64,000 bases of DNA from Collimonas sp. OK607 (GTDB taxonomy: Bacteria > Pseudomonadota > Gammaproteobacteria > Burkholderiales > Burkholderiaceae_D), in contig NZ_FOKF01000005.1 of NCBI RefSeq assembly GCF_900111995.1, forward strand, positions 124,001 through 188,000, given 5' to 3'. The notes beneath the pieces were generated by a model. It was not told where the DNA came from. It made no database searches and was given only the letters and a program-made list of their open reading frames with translations. A program made the translations under genes and the position numbers. How positions within the stretch are numbered: position 1 is the stretch's first letter; each line of letters opens with the position of its first letter. Shown here piece by piece: positions 1 through 9,993 of the stretch.

Positions 1-569
1 ATTTGCAGCGCGACGGTTTTCACGCGGCACTGCGGCAAGGGCGCGGCGGCTGGCCCGGGTTGAGCGACGAGCGTCTGTTTGATAGTCCGTTGGTGGTGGT
101 AGCGTCGCCGGCCACCGCGCGCCGTTTGCAGGGCAGCGGCGCCGCCGCCCTGGTGCACGAAGCGCTGCTGGGTGACGCCGATTTATGGGATCGCTGGTTC
201 AGTGAAGCCGGGCTGACGGTAAGGACTAATCCGGTGGCCAGCTTCAACGATGCCGGCCTGATGCTGCAAGCTGCCGAGCAAGGCCTGGGGATAGCGATGG
301 GGCGCGAGTTCATGGTGGCCGAGGCCTTGCGCGATGGTTTACTGGTGCAACTCTCAGAACAACGGCTGGCGCCGGACGCCGATTTCGCCTCGTACTTCCT
401 GGTTTATCCGCCGGCTTTGCGTGACTGGCCGCCGCTACAAGCTTTGCGCAGCTGGCTGCATGACGAAGTGCGCGCATTGCAAGAGCCGCATGCGTCGCCC
501 GCCGCCATCATTGCGCCGGTGGACGTGCCTTCGCCAAAAAAAGCATCTGCGCGCAAGAAAGCCCCATAG
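1..569 (+). CDS. LysR-family transcriptional regulator, C-terminal part (cut by window edge)
   Basis: The reading frame is open from the left edge and ends at a TAG at 567-569, so only the effector-binding half is visible. About 188 residues show the typical periplasmic-binding-like fold segments of GcvA-type LysR proteins: a stretch of hydrophobic strand (PLVVVASP) at the hinge, then FNDAGLMLQAAEQGLGIAMG, the usual signature near the end of the domain. The N-terminal helix-turn-helix lies outside the window. The tail is rich in Lys, Ala and Pro (SPKKASARKKAP) and runs past the usual end of the domain. The next gene converges on it with only five bases between the stops. The regulated gene cannot be seen. 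Family assignment is firm; the target is unknown. Confidence 0.85.
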   Translation, partial: LQRDGFHAALRQGRGGWPGLSDERLFDSPLVVVASPATARRLQGSGAAALVHEALLGDADLWDRWFSEAGLTVRTNPVASFNDAGLMLQAAEQGLGIAMGREFMVAEALRDGLLVQLSEQRLAPDADFASYFLVYPPALRDWPPLQALRSWLHDEVRALQEPHASPAAIIAPVDVPSPKKASARKKAP

Positions 570-574
570 AGGTG

Positions 575-1558
575 TTAAAAGCGGCAAGTATCCGGCTCGG
601 AAATTGGCTCGGATGGCAGGAAATTCACAGCCTGCCGCGATACATTGCCGGTATTCAGCCAAGCCAGCGACTCTGGCCATAAATTCTGGCTGAAGCGATC
701 ATGGAAAAAAGCGAAATGGCCGATCTCGGATAGTGCGAATTCACCGGGCGTCACCATCACATGGATCCTGTCGCTGCCGCGGTAATAACGTAGCAGCCGC
801 AGCACCGCGGCCGGGGTACCGAAATTGTCGTCGCTGATGCTATACGCCAGCAGCGGGCAGTGCAATTGCCGGAAATAACGCGTCCGGTCGTAGCGTTCCT
901 TGTGCTTTACGGGCTTGCTAAAGATACCGGTGCTGCGCTTGCCCAGCGTCGCGCCCCGGAATGCCCATTCATAGGCCACGCCAGCCGGGAGGTCTTCCAG
1001 CCAACCCAGCAAGCGACCGGGGAAGAAGCCTGCCAGGGTTGTCGCCAAAGGCATCAGCACGTGCCATTTCAGCAGCATCTGGTAGCGAGCATGTTCTGCA
1101 TAATCCTGCCAATACGCGAATTGCGCGCCCACCGTCAGCAAGCGGTCTATGCGCCAGTTCGAGGCGCTGAAGCCGGGTAATACGCCGCCAATGCTGTGGC
1201 CGACCACGACGATTTTTGCGTCCGCAAAATTCTTGATCACCCACAGCATGATGCCTTCGAAATCCTTGCTTCCCCAATCGAATTTTGTTGCGCGCAACTG
1301 GCGTAGCGACGCTGGCCGCGAAGCACCGATGCCGCGATAGTCGTAAGCGATAGCCAGATAACCATGGGCTGCCAGGAATTTTGCGTAACGCGCGTAATAG
1401 GCTGCCTTGACGCCGGTGGCGCAATTGATGATTGCCACAGTTTGCGGCAGGTGCAGGGCATCGGAATAGTACAAGCAGGCGCCCAAGGGATAACCATCCG
1501 TGGCTGGAATCTGGATCGGCGATTCGATCGGCGCTTCAGTTTGCAATTCAGGGGACAT
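575..1558 (-). CDS. alpha/beta hydrolase
   Basis: A 327-residue alpha/beta-hydrolase-fold protein. The nucleophile elbow is VVVGHSIGG, giving a Ser in a GxSxG context, and the early part has the usual strand pattern with YDYRGIGAS. A conserved His near the end (EIGHFAFF) is a good catalytic candidate. No signal peptide is seen, so it should be cytoplasmic. The frame stays open upstream to 1774, but that part overlaps the divergent LysR gene and has no hydrolase similarity; the ATG at 1558 (MSPELQ) is chosen, although its ribosome site is weak. The divergent LysR gene starts about 105 bases away and is the likely regulator. Substrate is unknown; the family includes esterases, lipases and haloperoxidase-like proteins. 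Confidence 0.85.
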   Translation of the reverse strand: MSPELQTEAPIESPIQIPATDGYPLGACLYYSDALHLPQTVAIINCATGVKAAYYARYAKFLAAHGYLAIAYDYRGIGASRPASLRQLRATKFDWGSKDFEGIMLWVIKNFADAKIVVVGHSIGGVLPGFSASNWRIDRLLTVGAQFAYWQDYAEHARYQMLLKWHVLMPLATTLAGFFPGRLLGWLEDLPAGVAYEWAFRGATLGKRSTGIFSKPVKHKERYDRTRYFRQLHCPLLAYSISDDNFGTPAAVLRLLRYYRGSDRIHVMVTPGEFALSEIGHFAFFHDRFSQNLWPESLAWLNTGNVSRQAVNFLPSEPISEPDTCRF

Positions 1559-1663
1559 TTTTTCATCAAGCCTGCTGGTCTGTGTACAGTCGATTGTAGA
1601 GAGCAAAAGGCGTCCGCATAAGGTATGCTGCCGGCATATCTTTGTTGAGTGCAGCTCACCAAT

Positions 1664-2557
1664 ATGAATAATCTCGATGCCAATTCGCTGATCATTTTTT
1701 ATCACGTCGCCAGCAGCGGCAGCCTGACCAAGGCGGCCGAAGCGCTGGGTCTGTCGCGTTCGGCGCTCAGCCACCGGATCAAGGCGATTGAAGCAAAACT
1801 CGGTTGCCAGTTGCTGATCCGCACCACCCGCAGCGTCGGCCTGACCGACGCCGGTTACCGGCTGGCCGCCTACGCCAGCCGGATCGCCGATACCCTGGGC
1901 GAGGCCAACCTGCTGGCCAACGGCCTCAACCAGGATACCGCCGGGCTAGTGCGCATTTCCGCACCGTCCGGCCTCGGTTCGGTTTGGCTGCGGCCGCTGC
2001 TGATGGCGTACATGCAGGCCAATCCCTTGGTCAGCATCGATGTGCGTTTGAGTGAATTCGGCGTCGACATTACCAAAGATCCTTTTGACCTGGCTATCCG
2101 CGTGACCTCTCAGCCACCTGAGAATGTGGTCGCCAAAAAACTGTTCGGCGTCTCCTGGTGGCTGTGCGCCAGCCCGGCACTGGCTTCAAGGTTTGCCGAT
2201 GACCTGGCCGCGCTCGACCTGTCGGCGATACCGATTGCAGGTTTTTCGCGTGCCAGCCAGCTGCATGAAATCACGCTGACGCGTGGTACGCAGAAGCTGG
2301 TCGCAATGCGGCCCCCGGTGCTGGTGTCGAACGAACTTGAAATGGTCCGGGATGCAGTGGCGCGCTCATTAGGTATGGCGGTATTGCCCGACTACTATGC
2401 AAAGCAGGAAGTACAAGCCGGGCGTTTGCTGCGCTTGTTACCCGACTGGCAAGTCAGCGCAGGATTTGGCGACCACGTCTATGCCTTGCATCTGCCGGGA
2501 CGCATGCTGCCGTTGCGGGTCAAGCGACTGATCGATTTCCTGAGCCGGCGCAGTTGA
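1664..2557 (+). CDS. LysR-family transcriptional regulator
   Basis: A 297-residue LysR protein. The winged helix-turn-helix fills residues 1-60 (SLTKAAEALGLSRSALSHRIKAIEAKLG), followed by a linker helix and the effector-binding domain. The ATG at 1664 is preferred to an in-frame GTG at 1649 because the ATG gives the standard N-terminus (MNNLDANSL). It is divergent from an alpha/beta hydrolase gene and is followed in the same direction by an MFS carrier gene, so either may be the target. The divergent spacer contains TACA-N6-TGTA at 1585-1598, a short dyad of the size LysR proteins use; this is weak evidence. The inducer cannot be predicted. Confidence 0.9.
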   Translation: MNNLDANSLIIFYHVASSGSLTKAAEALGLSRSALSHRIKAIEAKLGCQLLIRTTRSVGLTDAGYRLAAYASRIADTLGEANLLANGLNQDTAGLVRISAPSGLGSVWLRPLLMAYMQANPLVSIDVRLSEFGVDITKDPFDLAIRVTSQPPENVVAKKLFGVSWWLCASPALASRFADDLAALDLSAIPIAGFSRASQLHEITLTRGTQKLVAMRPPVLVSNELEMVRDAVARSLGMAVLPDYYAKQEVQAGRLLRLLPDWQVSAGFGDHVYALHLPGRMLPLRVKRLIDFLSRRS

Positions 2558-2560
2558 TAT

Positions 2561-2579
2561 TGTTGAAATCGGTTCAACA
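2561..2579. promoter_or_regulatory. small dyad between LysR and MFS genes
   Basis: TGTTGAA and TTCAACA form a perfect 7-base dyad around a 5-base centre, 4 bases after the LysR stop and about 90 bases before the MFS start. There is no T-run after it, so an operator for the MFS gene is as likely as a weak terminator. Confidence 0.3.
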
Positions 2580-2667
2580 CTGATGCGTTCACTGGCCATC
2601 TTATCTAGCCTCTTTGGCACGCTTACAATTGTGTTTTCGATAGCGGCATCCAATGGAGAGTCATCAC

Positions 2668-3870
2668 ATGCTTCATAAAGCGCGCACCAATTGGTTAATG
2701 CTGACCTGCTTCGGCATGATCCTGTTTCTTTGTATCGGCCAGCGCCATAGCTTCGGTCTTTACCTGCGGCCGATGACGATGGATCTGGGCTGGGATCGCG
2801 CGACCTTTTCCTTTGCCATCGCGTTGCAAAACCTGGTGTGGGGCATCAGCCAGCCGTTCACCGGAATGCTGGCCGACCGCTACGGGGCCAGGCGGATTTT
2901 CATTGTCGGCGGTATTTTTTATGCGCTCGGCTTGTACGGCATGTCGCAAGCCACCACCGGGATCGGGTTTGCCTCCAGCGCCGGACTGCTGGTTGGCATT
3001 GCCCAGAGTTGCACCGGCTTTGGCATCGTCTATGGCGCTGTCGGCAAAATAGTCAGTGCTGAAAAGCGTGGCACGGCGCTGGGAATTGTCGGCGCCTTCG
3101 GCTCATTGGGACAATTTGCGATGCTGCCGTCCAACCAGGCATTGATCGGTCATGTGGGCTGGGCGCATGCCCTGCTGATCGGCAGCGGCGCGTGTCTGCT
3201 TATGGTGGCGCTGGCATTCGGGACTTCAGCACCGGCAGGCAAGCCATCCGGGGCCGCAGGGCAAAGCATGGTGCAGGCGCTCAAACAGGCATTCCGGCAC
3301 CAGGGATTCTTGTTGTTGACGCTGGGTTTCTTCGCTTGCGGTTTTCAGCTGGCGTTCATCGCTACCCACTTGCCGGCATATCTGGCGGATGAGGGGTTAA
3401 GCCCGACAGTCGGCGTGACGGCGCTGGCAATCGTGGCGCTGGCGAATATCCTGGGGACCTATCTATGCGGTTATTTCGGTGAAAAATTCAGCAAGAAATA
3501 TCTGCTGGCAGCGATCTATGCCGTACGCGGCATCGCCCTGGCGGCATTTGTCCTGGCGCCGGTGACGCCGCTGGCGACTTATATATTTGCCGCCGTCATG
3601 GGGTTGATATGGTTGGGTACGGTACCGTTGTCGAACGGCGTGGTCGGCCAGATATTCGGCTATCAGCATATCTCCATGCTGTACGGGTTTGTCTTCCTGA
3701 GCCATCAGCTCGGCAGTTTTCTCGGGGTGTGGCTGGGTGGGGTTTTGTTTGACCTGACCGGTAATTACCAGGCGGTCTGGGCGATTGCCATCGGCCTTAG
3801 CGCCGTCGCCGCGATCATCAGCTTGCCGATTGATGATCGAGCGGTTCAGGCAAGGCCGGCGCATGTCTGA
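2668..3870 (+). CDS. MFS transporter
   Basis: A 400-residue major facilitator carrier with about twelve hydrophobic segments. After the second helix it has the family loop motif (GMLADRYGARR), and a matching half-motif follows in the second half (GYFGEKFSKKY). The start at 2668 (MLHKARTN) is chosen over the ATG at 2653 because GGAGAG at 2655-2660 lies seven bases upstream of it. The overall pattern resembles the oxalate/formate and monocarboxylate carriers of the superfamily, so an organic acid is a reasonable guess at the substrate, but nothing in the sequence fixes it. The upstream LysR gene may control it. The last bases overlap a tiny membrane protein gene. Confidence 0.88.
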   Translation: MLHKARTNWLMLTCFGMILFLCIGQRHSFGLYLRPMTMDLGWDRATFSFAIALQNLVWGISQPFTGMLADRYGARRIFIVGGIFYALGLYGMSQATTGIGFASSAGLLVGIAQSCTGFGIVYGAVGKIVSAEKRGTALGIVGAFGSLGQFAMLPSNQALIGHVGWAHALLIGSGACLLMVALAFGTSAPAGKPSGAAGQSMVQALKQAFRHQGFLLLTLGFFACGFQLAFIATHLPAYLADEGLSPTVGVTALAIVALANILGTYLCGYFGEKFSKKYLLAAIYAVRGIALAAFVLAPVTPLATYIFAAVMGLIWLGTVPLSNGVVGQIFGYQHISMLYGFVFLSHQLGSFLGVWLGGVLFDLTGNYQAVWAIAIGLSAVAAIISLPIDDRAVQARPAHV

Positions 3871-4012
3871 TCTGTCGCCCATGCGCCTGAGAAGATTGTT
3901 CGCTATTTGCGTCGGCTGGCTTTTGCTGGCCGGTTTGCTTGCCGTTTGTTTTCGGGCCTATTTGCAGCCGGATTTTCTATTGGATCTGATTTCAGGTAAC
4001 TTATTGTGCTGA
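3863..4012 (+). CDS. small single-span membrane protein
   Basis: A 49-residue product beginning MSDLSPMRLRRLF, with a positively charged N-terminus, one hydrophobic helix (AICVGWLLLAGLLAVCF) and a short tail ending FLLDLISGNLLC. Its ATG at 3863 overlaps the stop of the MFS gene by eight bases, which suggests translational coupling. The pattern of basic N-terminus, one helix and short tail is that of a real small membrane protein and not of a chance frame, but I do not recognise a named family. It could help the carrier or be an independent conserved protein that happens to sit upstream of the DTW-domain gene. Confidence 0.55.
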   Translation: MSDLSPMRLRRLFAICVGWLLLAGLLAVCFRAYLQPDFLLDLISGNLLC

Positions 4013-4065
4013 CATTGTTTTCCCGCATAATGCGGCCATTCGTGTAGCCCATCATGTAGCAACTC

Positions 4066-4701
4066 ATGCAGCCAACCTCAACCAAACGCCTTACCTGCAC
4101 CAGGTGCCTGCGTCCGCAGCGCACCTGCATCTGCAATTGGGTCACGCCTATAGAGAATGCGGTCGAAGTGCTGATCCTGCAGCACCCTTTGGAAGTCGAC
4201 AATGCAAAAGGCAGCGTTCGGTTGCTCCAGTTGAGTTTGTCGCGTAGTGAAGCGGTTGTCGGCGAGGTCTTCGCGGAGCAGGCGATGCAAACGCTGCTGC
4301 AACCGGCGCAAGCCAGGTACACCATCCTGCTTTACCCGGACAGTCCGGACGACAAAGGCTTGAACCTGGCGACGCCGCCACAGTTGGACCCGGCACTTTT
4401 GCTAGATCCTGCGCAAGTGCGTTTGATTGTGCTGGACGGCACCTGGCGCAAGAGCCGGAAAATGCTTTACCTGAATCCCTTGCTGCAGCAATTGCCAAGA
4501 TTGTCGTTGAGCAACACGCCAGCGTCACGCTACGTGATTCGCAAAGCCCACAGTCCTGGACAGTTATCCACGTTGGAGGCAACTTGTTATGCCTTGATGC
4601 AATTAGAGCAAAACGAGGAGAAATATCAGCCTCTGCTGACAGCATTCAGTGGCTTTGTGGCGCAGCAGTTTACCTATGAAAAACACATAAATCGACACTA
4701 G
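4066..4701 (+). CDS. tapT: DTW-domain tRNA-uridine aminocarboxypropyltransferase
   Basis: A 211-residue DTW-domain protein. The N-terminus has the cysteine cluster CTRCLRPQRTCIC, a probable zinc site, and the family signature appears in the middle as VLDGTWRKSRKM. Members of this family (TapT/YfiP in Escherichia coli) transfer the 3-amino-3-carboxypropyl group of S-adenosylmethionine to uridine 47 of tRNA, giving acp3U. Length and motif order fit the family. The ATG at 4066 begins MQPTSTKRL. It follows the small membrane-protein gene by about 50 bases in the same direction. The assignment to the DTW family is strong; position 47 is carried over from the E. coli enzyme. Confidence 0.88.
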   Translation: MQPTSTKRLTCTRCLRPQRTCICNWVTPIENAVEVLILQHPLEVDNAKGSVRLLQLSLSRSEAVVGEVFAEQAMQTLLQPAQARYTILLYPDSPDDKGLNLATPPQLDPALLLDPAQVRLIVLDGTWRKSRKMLYLNPLLQQLPRLSLSNTPASRYVIRKAHSPGQLSTLEATCYALMQLEQNEEKYQPLLTAFSGFVAQQFTYEKHINRH

Positions 4702-4911
4702 AAAGCGTGGCTTTACGGCGACTCCCGCCATCGACTTATTGCAGCTATTCGTGTATGATCTTCGGACCCTTCTTAAGCGTTTGTATCTGCTTGGCAACAT
4801 TCAACAATGTTCGGCACTAAGCGCTTACCCTGCAAGTATTCATTCCATCTGTTACAAGACGGCGATCGCTGACAAATAGCGATAATCGCCACCGCCAACG
4901 TGTGAGGACGC

Positions 4912-5190
4912 ATGAAGGATTATTACGCCGTTCTCGGCATAGACAGTGATGCAACGGCTGGCGCGCTGAAAAACGCCTACCGCAAGAAAGCCTCAGAGTT
5001 TCACCCCGACAGAAATACCGCGCCCGATGCGCCCTCGCGATTCCGCGACGTCCAGGAAGCCTACGATCTTTTGTCGGATGCGGTGAAACGCCAGGAATAC
5101 GACGAAAACCGACGGCGCAGCTTGCTGGAAAACCCGCTTGAGACTGCCCGACAAATCTGGACCACTTATATGAACAAGGTTATGCAATGA
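4912..5190 (+). CDS. mini J-domain protein (DnaJ-like co-chaperone)
   Basis: A 92-residue protein made almost entirely of a J domain (residues 1-68). It has DYYAVLGI at the start, the essential HPD tripeptide in SEFHPDRN, and the fourth-helix pattern VQEAYDLLSDAVKRQEYD. There is no glycine/phenylalanine region, zinc finger or client-binding domain, so it is a class III J protein that should stimulate DnaK ATPase for a partner or client supplied by something else. A ribosome site (GAGGACGC) precedes the ATG. Its stop overlaps the ATG of the next gene (ATGA at 5187-5190), which points to tight co-expression with the three uncharacterised genes downstream. Confidence 0.92.
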   Translation: MKDYYAVLGIDSDATAGALKNAYRKKASEFHPDRNTAPDAPSRFRDVQEAYDLLSDAVKRQEYDENRRRSLLENPLETARQIWTTYMNKVMQ

Positions 5191-5729
5191 TGCTTTCCGC
5201 TTTTTTCGAAGACATGACCAAGGCTTACCAGGCTGAACTGGAAGACTTGCAAAGCGATTCCGAGGGTAACGACATCCTGACGTCGCGCCTGAAAAGCAAG
5301 CGCTCGCAGTTTGCGTTGATGATGCCGATGATCGAAACCGACCCGGAAATGGTGGCGGTGGCTTTTCACGGCGGTATCGACTTTACCAATCCGCAGACGC
5401 TGACGATGTTGCTGGGCGATGAGCCGGATGACTTCCCGTCGTGGACCGATGTCGCCGATGCTGTGCAGTTTGAATCGTGGGCGCAAAAGCTGGCGGACAT
5501 TGCATTGCAGGAACCGGGCGGCGAGCGTTTTCTGATCACCACGGTGTGCCTCGAATACCTGTATGAGAAGAGTAACGGCAGTTATCAAGGCGTTTATAAC
5601 CAGTCTGCCCATGGCGAGTCCGACGATGCGGTGGAAGGGGTTGAGAACGACGATGACGACGACGGCCGCGATCTCGAAGTAGAAGGCGCCGACTGGCTCT
5701 CCGAGCAAGGCTTCGAACGCCTGGGCTGA
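5187..5729 (+). CDS. uncharacterised acidic protein in J-domain gene cluster
   Basis: A 180-residue soluble protein of no family I recognise. The start overlaps the stop of the J-domain gene. Residues 1-130 look helical and globular (LTSRLKSKRSQFALMMPMIETDPEMVAVAF). The C-terminal part has a strongly acidic run (ENDDDDDGRDLEVEGADW) and ends in a short helical tail. No signal peptide or membrane segment. The overlap with a J-domain co-chaperone makes it a candidate client or adaptor of that co-chaperone, but this is inference from position only. Confidence 0.75.
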   Translation: MMLSAFFEDMTKAYQAELEDLQSDSEGNDILTSRLKSKRSQFALMMPMIETDPEMVAVAFHGGIDFTNPQTLTMLLGDEPDDFPSWTDVADAVQFESWAQKLADIALQEPGGERFLITTVCLEYLYEKSNGSYQGVYNQSAHGESDDAVEGVENDDDDDGRDLEVEGADWLSEQGFERLG

Positions 5730-5773
5730 TCTGCTCCCATTTTAGATTTAGACATTTTTGATTTAGTGATTCC

Positions 5774-6484
5774 ATGACAAACGCGCTAGTAGTAAAAGCA
5801 GCAAACCTGATCCGCACCGGCGATATCGCCGGTGCTGAATTCGCTTTGGTCAGCCTGGCTGAGACCGAGGGCGATTACGCCCTGGTCGCCGCGCTCGACA
5901 CGCTGCCGCCCAAAGACCTGCTGGCCGTCATCCGCGAATACGACACATCGAAAGAGTCGGTGGTTAATTTACTGGTGACGCCGGAGCAATTCGCGCGCGC
6001 GGTGGTCATGGAACGACTGTATGGCGACCATAGCCATGTACGCCTGCGCGGCATGGTGAACGCGGTGCTGTTCCGCGACGACAGCCACACCGGTGAATTT
6101 CTCGAAGCGATCGGCGACGTCGACGGCGGCTGCGAAGCGCTGATCGATTACCTGTCGGACCGCGACGAAGAGGTGGTGCATTTCGTCACCTACGATACGT
6201 TCAACGTCAATCGCACCGAAGAGGGCGATGCAGTCGACAAATCAGAAGTCAGCGATCGCGACTGGAAAGAACTGACCTGGCTGCTCAAGCATGAGCACGC
6301 CGATATGTTCGAACAGATCTGGCCGGTGCTGAAAAAACGGCTGAAGGAACGCTTGCGGCGCGAAGCGGAGCTGGAATTGCAGGAGCAGAAAAACCTCGAG
6401 CAGCTGGACCGTCCGGCAACTCGCCCGGCAGCTGCCGTGCAACCTGCACCGGCTGTCGATCCTGGCGAAGAATCCGCGCTTTAA
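5774..6484 (+). CDS. uncharacterised protein in J-domain gene cluster
   Basis: A 236-residue soluble protein with no family I recognise. The body is rich in short helices (VVKAANLIRTGDIAGAEFAL, then ALVAALDTLPPKDLLAVIRE), giving a repeat-helical look that could be HEAT- or TPR-like. The C-terminal 50 residues form a charged helix or coiled coil (KKRLKERLRREAELELQEQK) followed by an Ala/Pro-rich tail. It starts 44 bases after the previous gene and precedes the next by 37 bases, all in one direction. No transport signals are seen. The function is unknown. Confidence 0.75.
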   Translation: MTNALVVKAANLIRTGDIAGAEFALVSLAETEGDYALVAALDTLPPKDLLAVIREYDTSKESVVNLLVTPEQFARAVVMERLYGDHSHVRLRGMVNAVLFRDDSHTGEFLEAIGDVDGGCEALIDYLSDRDEEVVHFVTYDTFNVNRTEEGDAVDKSEVSDRDWKELTWLLKHEHADMFEQIWPVLKKRLKERLRREAELELQEQKNLEQLDRPATRPAAAVQPAPAVDPGEESAL

Positions 6485-6521
6485 TTACTCAAGATAACCG
6501 TTCCAGAAATCCACGTATCTC

Positions 6522-7757
6522 ATGTCCGACAAACACCGGAATATCGAACTAGTCGACAAGCGCCCTTTCTTTGAAAAGGCGCTTGGTTTCGGCCTCAAGA
6601 GCCATATCCTGGATCAGGAAAAATGCCGCGCGATGATAGTGGATGCCGCCAAGGGCACGGTCCAGGTAGCGGCATTCTTCGGCACCAGCCATCTCCATAC
6701 CGATCTTGAAAACGCGCGGCAGCGCATCGTCAACCTGATCAGCCTGTATCTGGAACAGACGTACAACGGCGATTTGCAAAAATCGGCGGAATCTCTGCGC
6801 GACAACACTTTTTTATCGCATTCGCGCGGCGGCAATGAAATGCTCAAGGCGTTGCATGCATTACCTGACTCAACGGTTTTCGGCGATACCAAAGGCCAGG
6901 GGCTTAAGGAGTTTCAGGACGAGCGCACGCTGAACAAACCGTTTGCGCTGAACGCCTATCGGAAAGAGCGTAAAGCGCGCGAGGAGTGCGCGGCCGTCGT
7001 TGAGGCGGCGCTCTGGTTTGCCGACGATATGGGTTTGGAACATTCGGCGCTTGATTTCACCGGGGCTGAAACGGTCATCCGTACGGCGTTGCTGGTGCGC
7101 CTCGGTGGCGGCGGAGAGTTCCCTAACCGGCTTGGTTTTGCCAAATTGCTGGCGACGATACGCAGCAATGCGGCTAACAGTACCGCTGCCGGGAAACTGA
7201 AGATTCCCAAAAAATTGCTGGACGACGTGCCGCTGGAATATCGCGACGTTGCTGAAAAAATCCGGCGTGAGATCGAGAAGCGCGACGCGCTGACCGACCC
7301 TGCGGTGACGCTCGACAGCTTGCTCAACCTGGTCGAACTGCGTTACTTCGTGCAGGAAAGCAGCCTGGAAGACGTCGACGGGTTTGATGCCATGGTGTCG
7401 AAGGAATGGCACAAGGTTACCAAGGGCAAGGAAGATCCCTACTCGCGCCTGACGATTTTCATGTGTATCGCGGCTGCTGCAAAACCCAAGACGACCGTGT
7501 CGGAAACCGTGGCGCGCGCCATGATCCGGCAAGTCCGCCAGCATGGCTTCGATAGCGCCGCGGTAGCTGCTTTCATCAACAGCGCTGCGCCGTTCGAGAT
7601 CAAGGAGAATCTGCTGTCCTTGTGGGAAGACGAATTCCTGCCGGAAGCGCAGGAATATCTGACCGACGATGACGATCTCAAATACACGCGCGCCCTGAAA
7701 TTCTTGAAAGAGAATTGCAACATCAAGGTAAAAACAGCCGGCAAGGTGCAAGACTAA
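6522..7757 (+). CDS. uncharacterised protein, last gene of J-domain cluster
   Basis: A 411-residue soluble protein, mostly helical by eye, with no recognised catalytic motif. The opening section (FFEKALGFGLKSHILDQEKC) and a middle block with alternating charged helices run without gaps, and there is no signal peptide or membrane segment. It is the largest product of the four-gene run that begins with the mini J-domain gene. The next gene (fadH) converges with 34 bases between stops, so this run ends here. Position alone suggests a shared role with the co-chaperone. I cannot name a function. Confidence 0.75.
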   Translation: MSDKHRNIELVDKRPFFEKALGFGLKSHILDQEKCRAMIVDAAKGTVQVAAFFGTSHLHTDLENARQRIVNLISLYLEQTYNGDLQKSAESLRDNTFLSHSRGGNEMLKALHALPDSTVFGDTKGQGLKEFQDERTLNKPFALNAYRKERKAREECAAVVEAALWFADDMGLEHSALDFTGAETVIRTALLVRLGGGGEFPNRLGFAKLLATIRSNAANSTAAGKLKIPKKLLDDVPLEYRDVAEKIRREIEKRDALTDPAVTLDSLLNLVELRYFVQESSLEDVDGFDAMVSKEWHKVTKGKEDPYSRLTIFMCIAAAAKPKTTVSETVARAMIRQVRQHGFDSAAVAAFINSAAPFEIKENLLSLWEDEFLPEAQEYLTDDDDLKYTRALKFLKENCNIKVKTAGKVQD

Positions 7758-7791
7758 TCGACTATTGGTCGGCTGTTTTACCGCGGTAATC

Positions 7792-9993
<2,202 letters not shown>

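Noticed and set aside
1559-1774. Longer alpha/beta hydrolase start
   Set aside because: It would overlap the divergent LysR gene, and the added residues have no hydrolase character.
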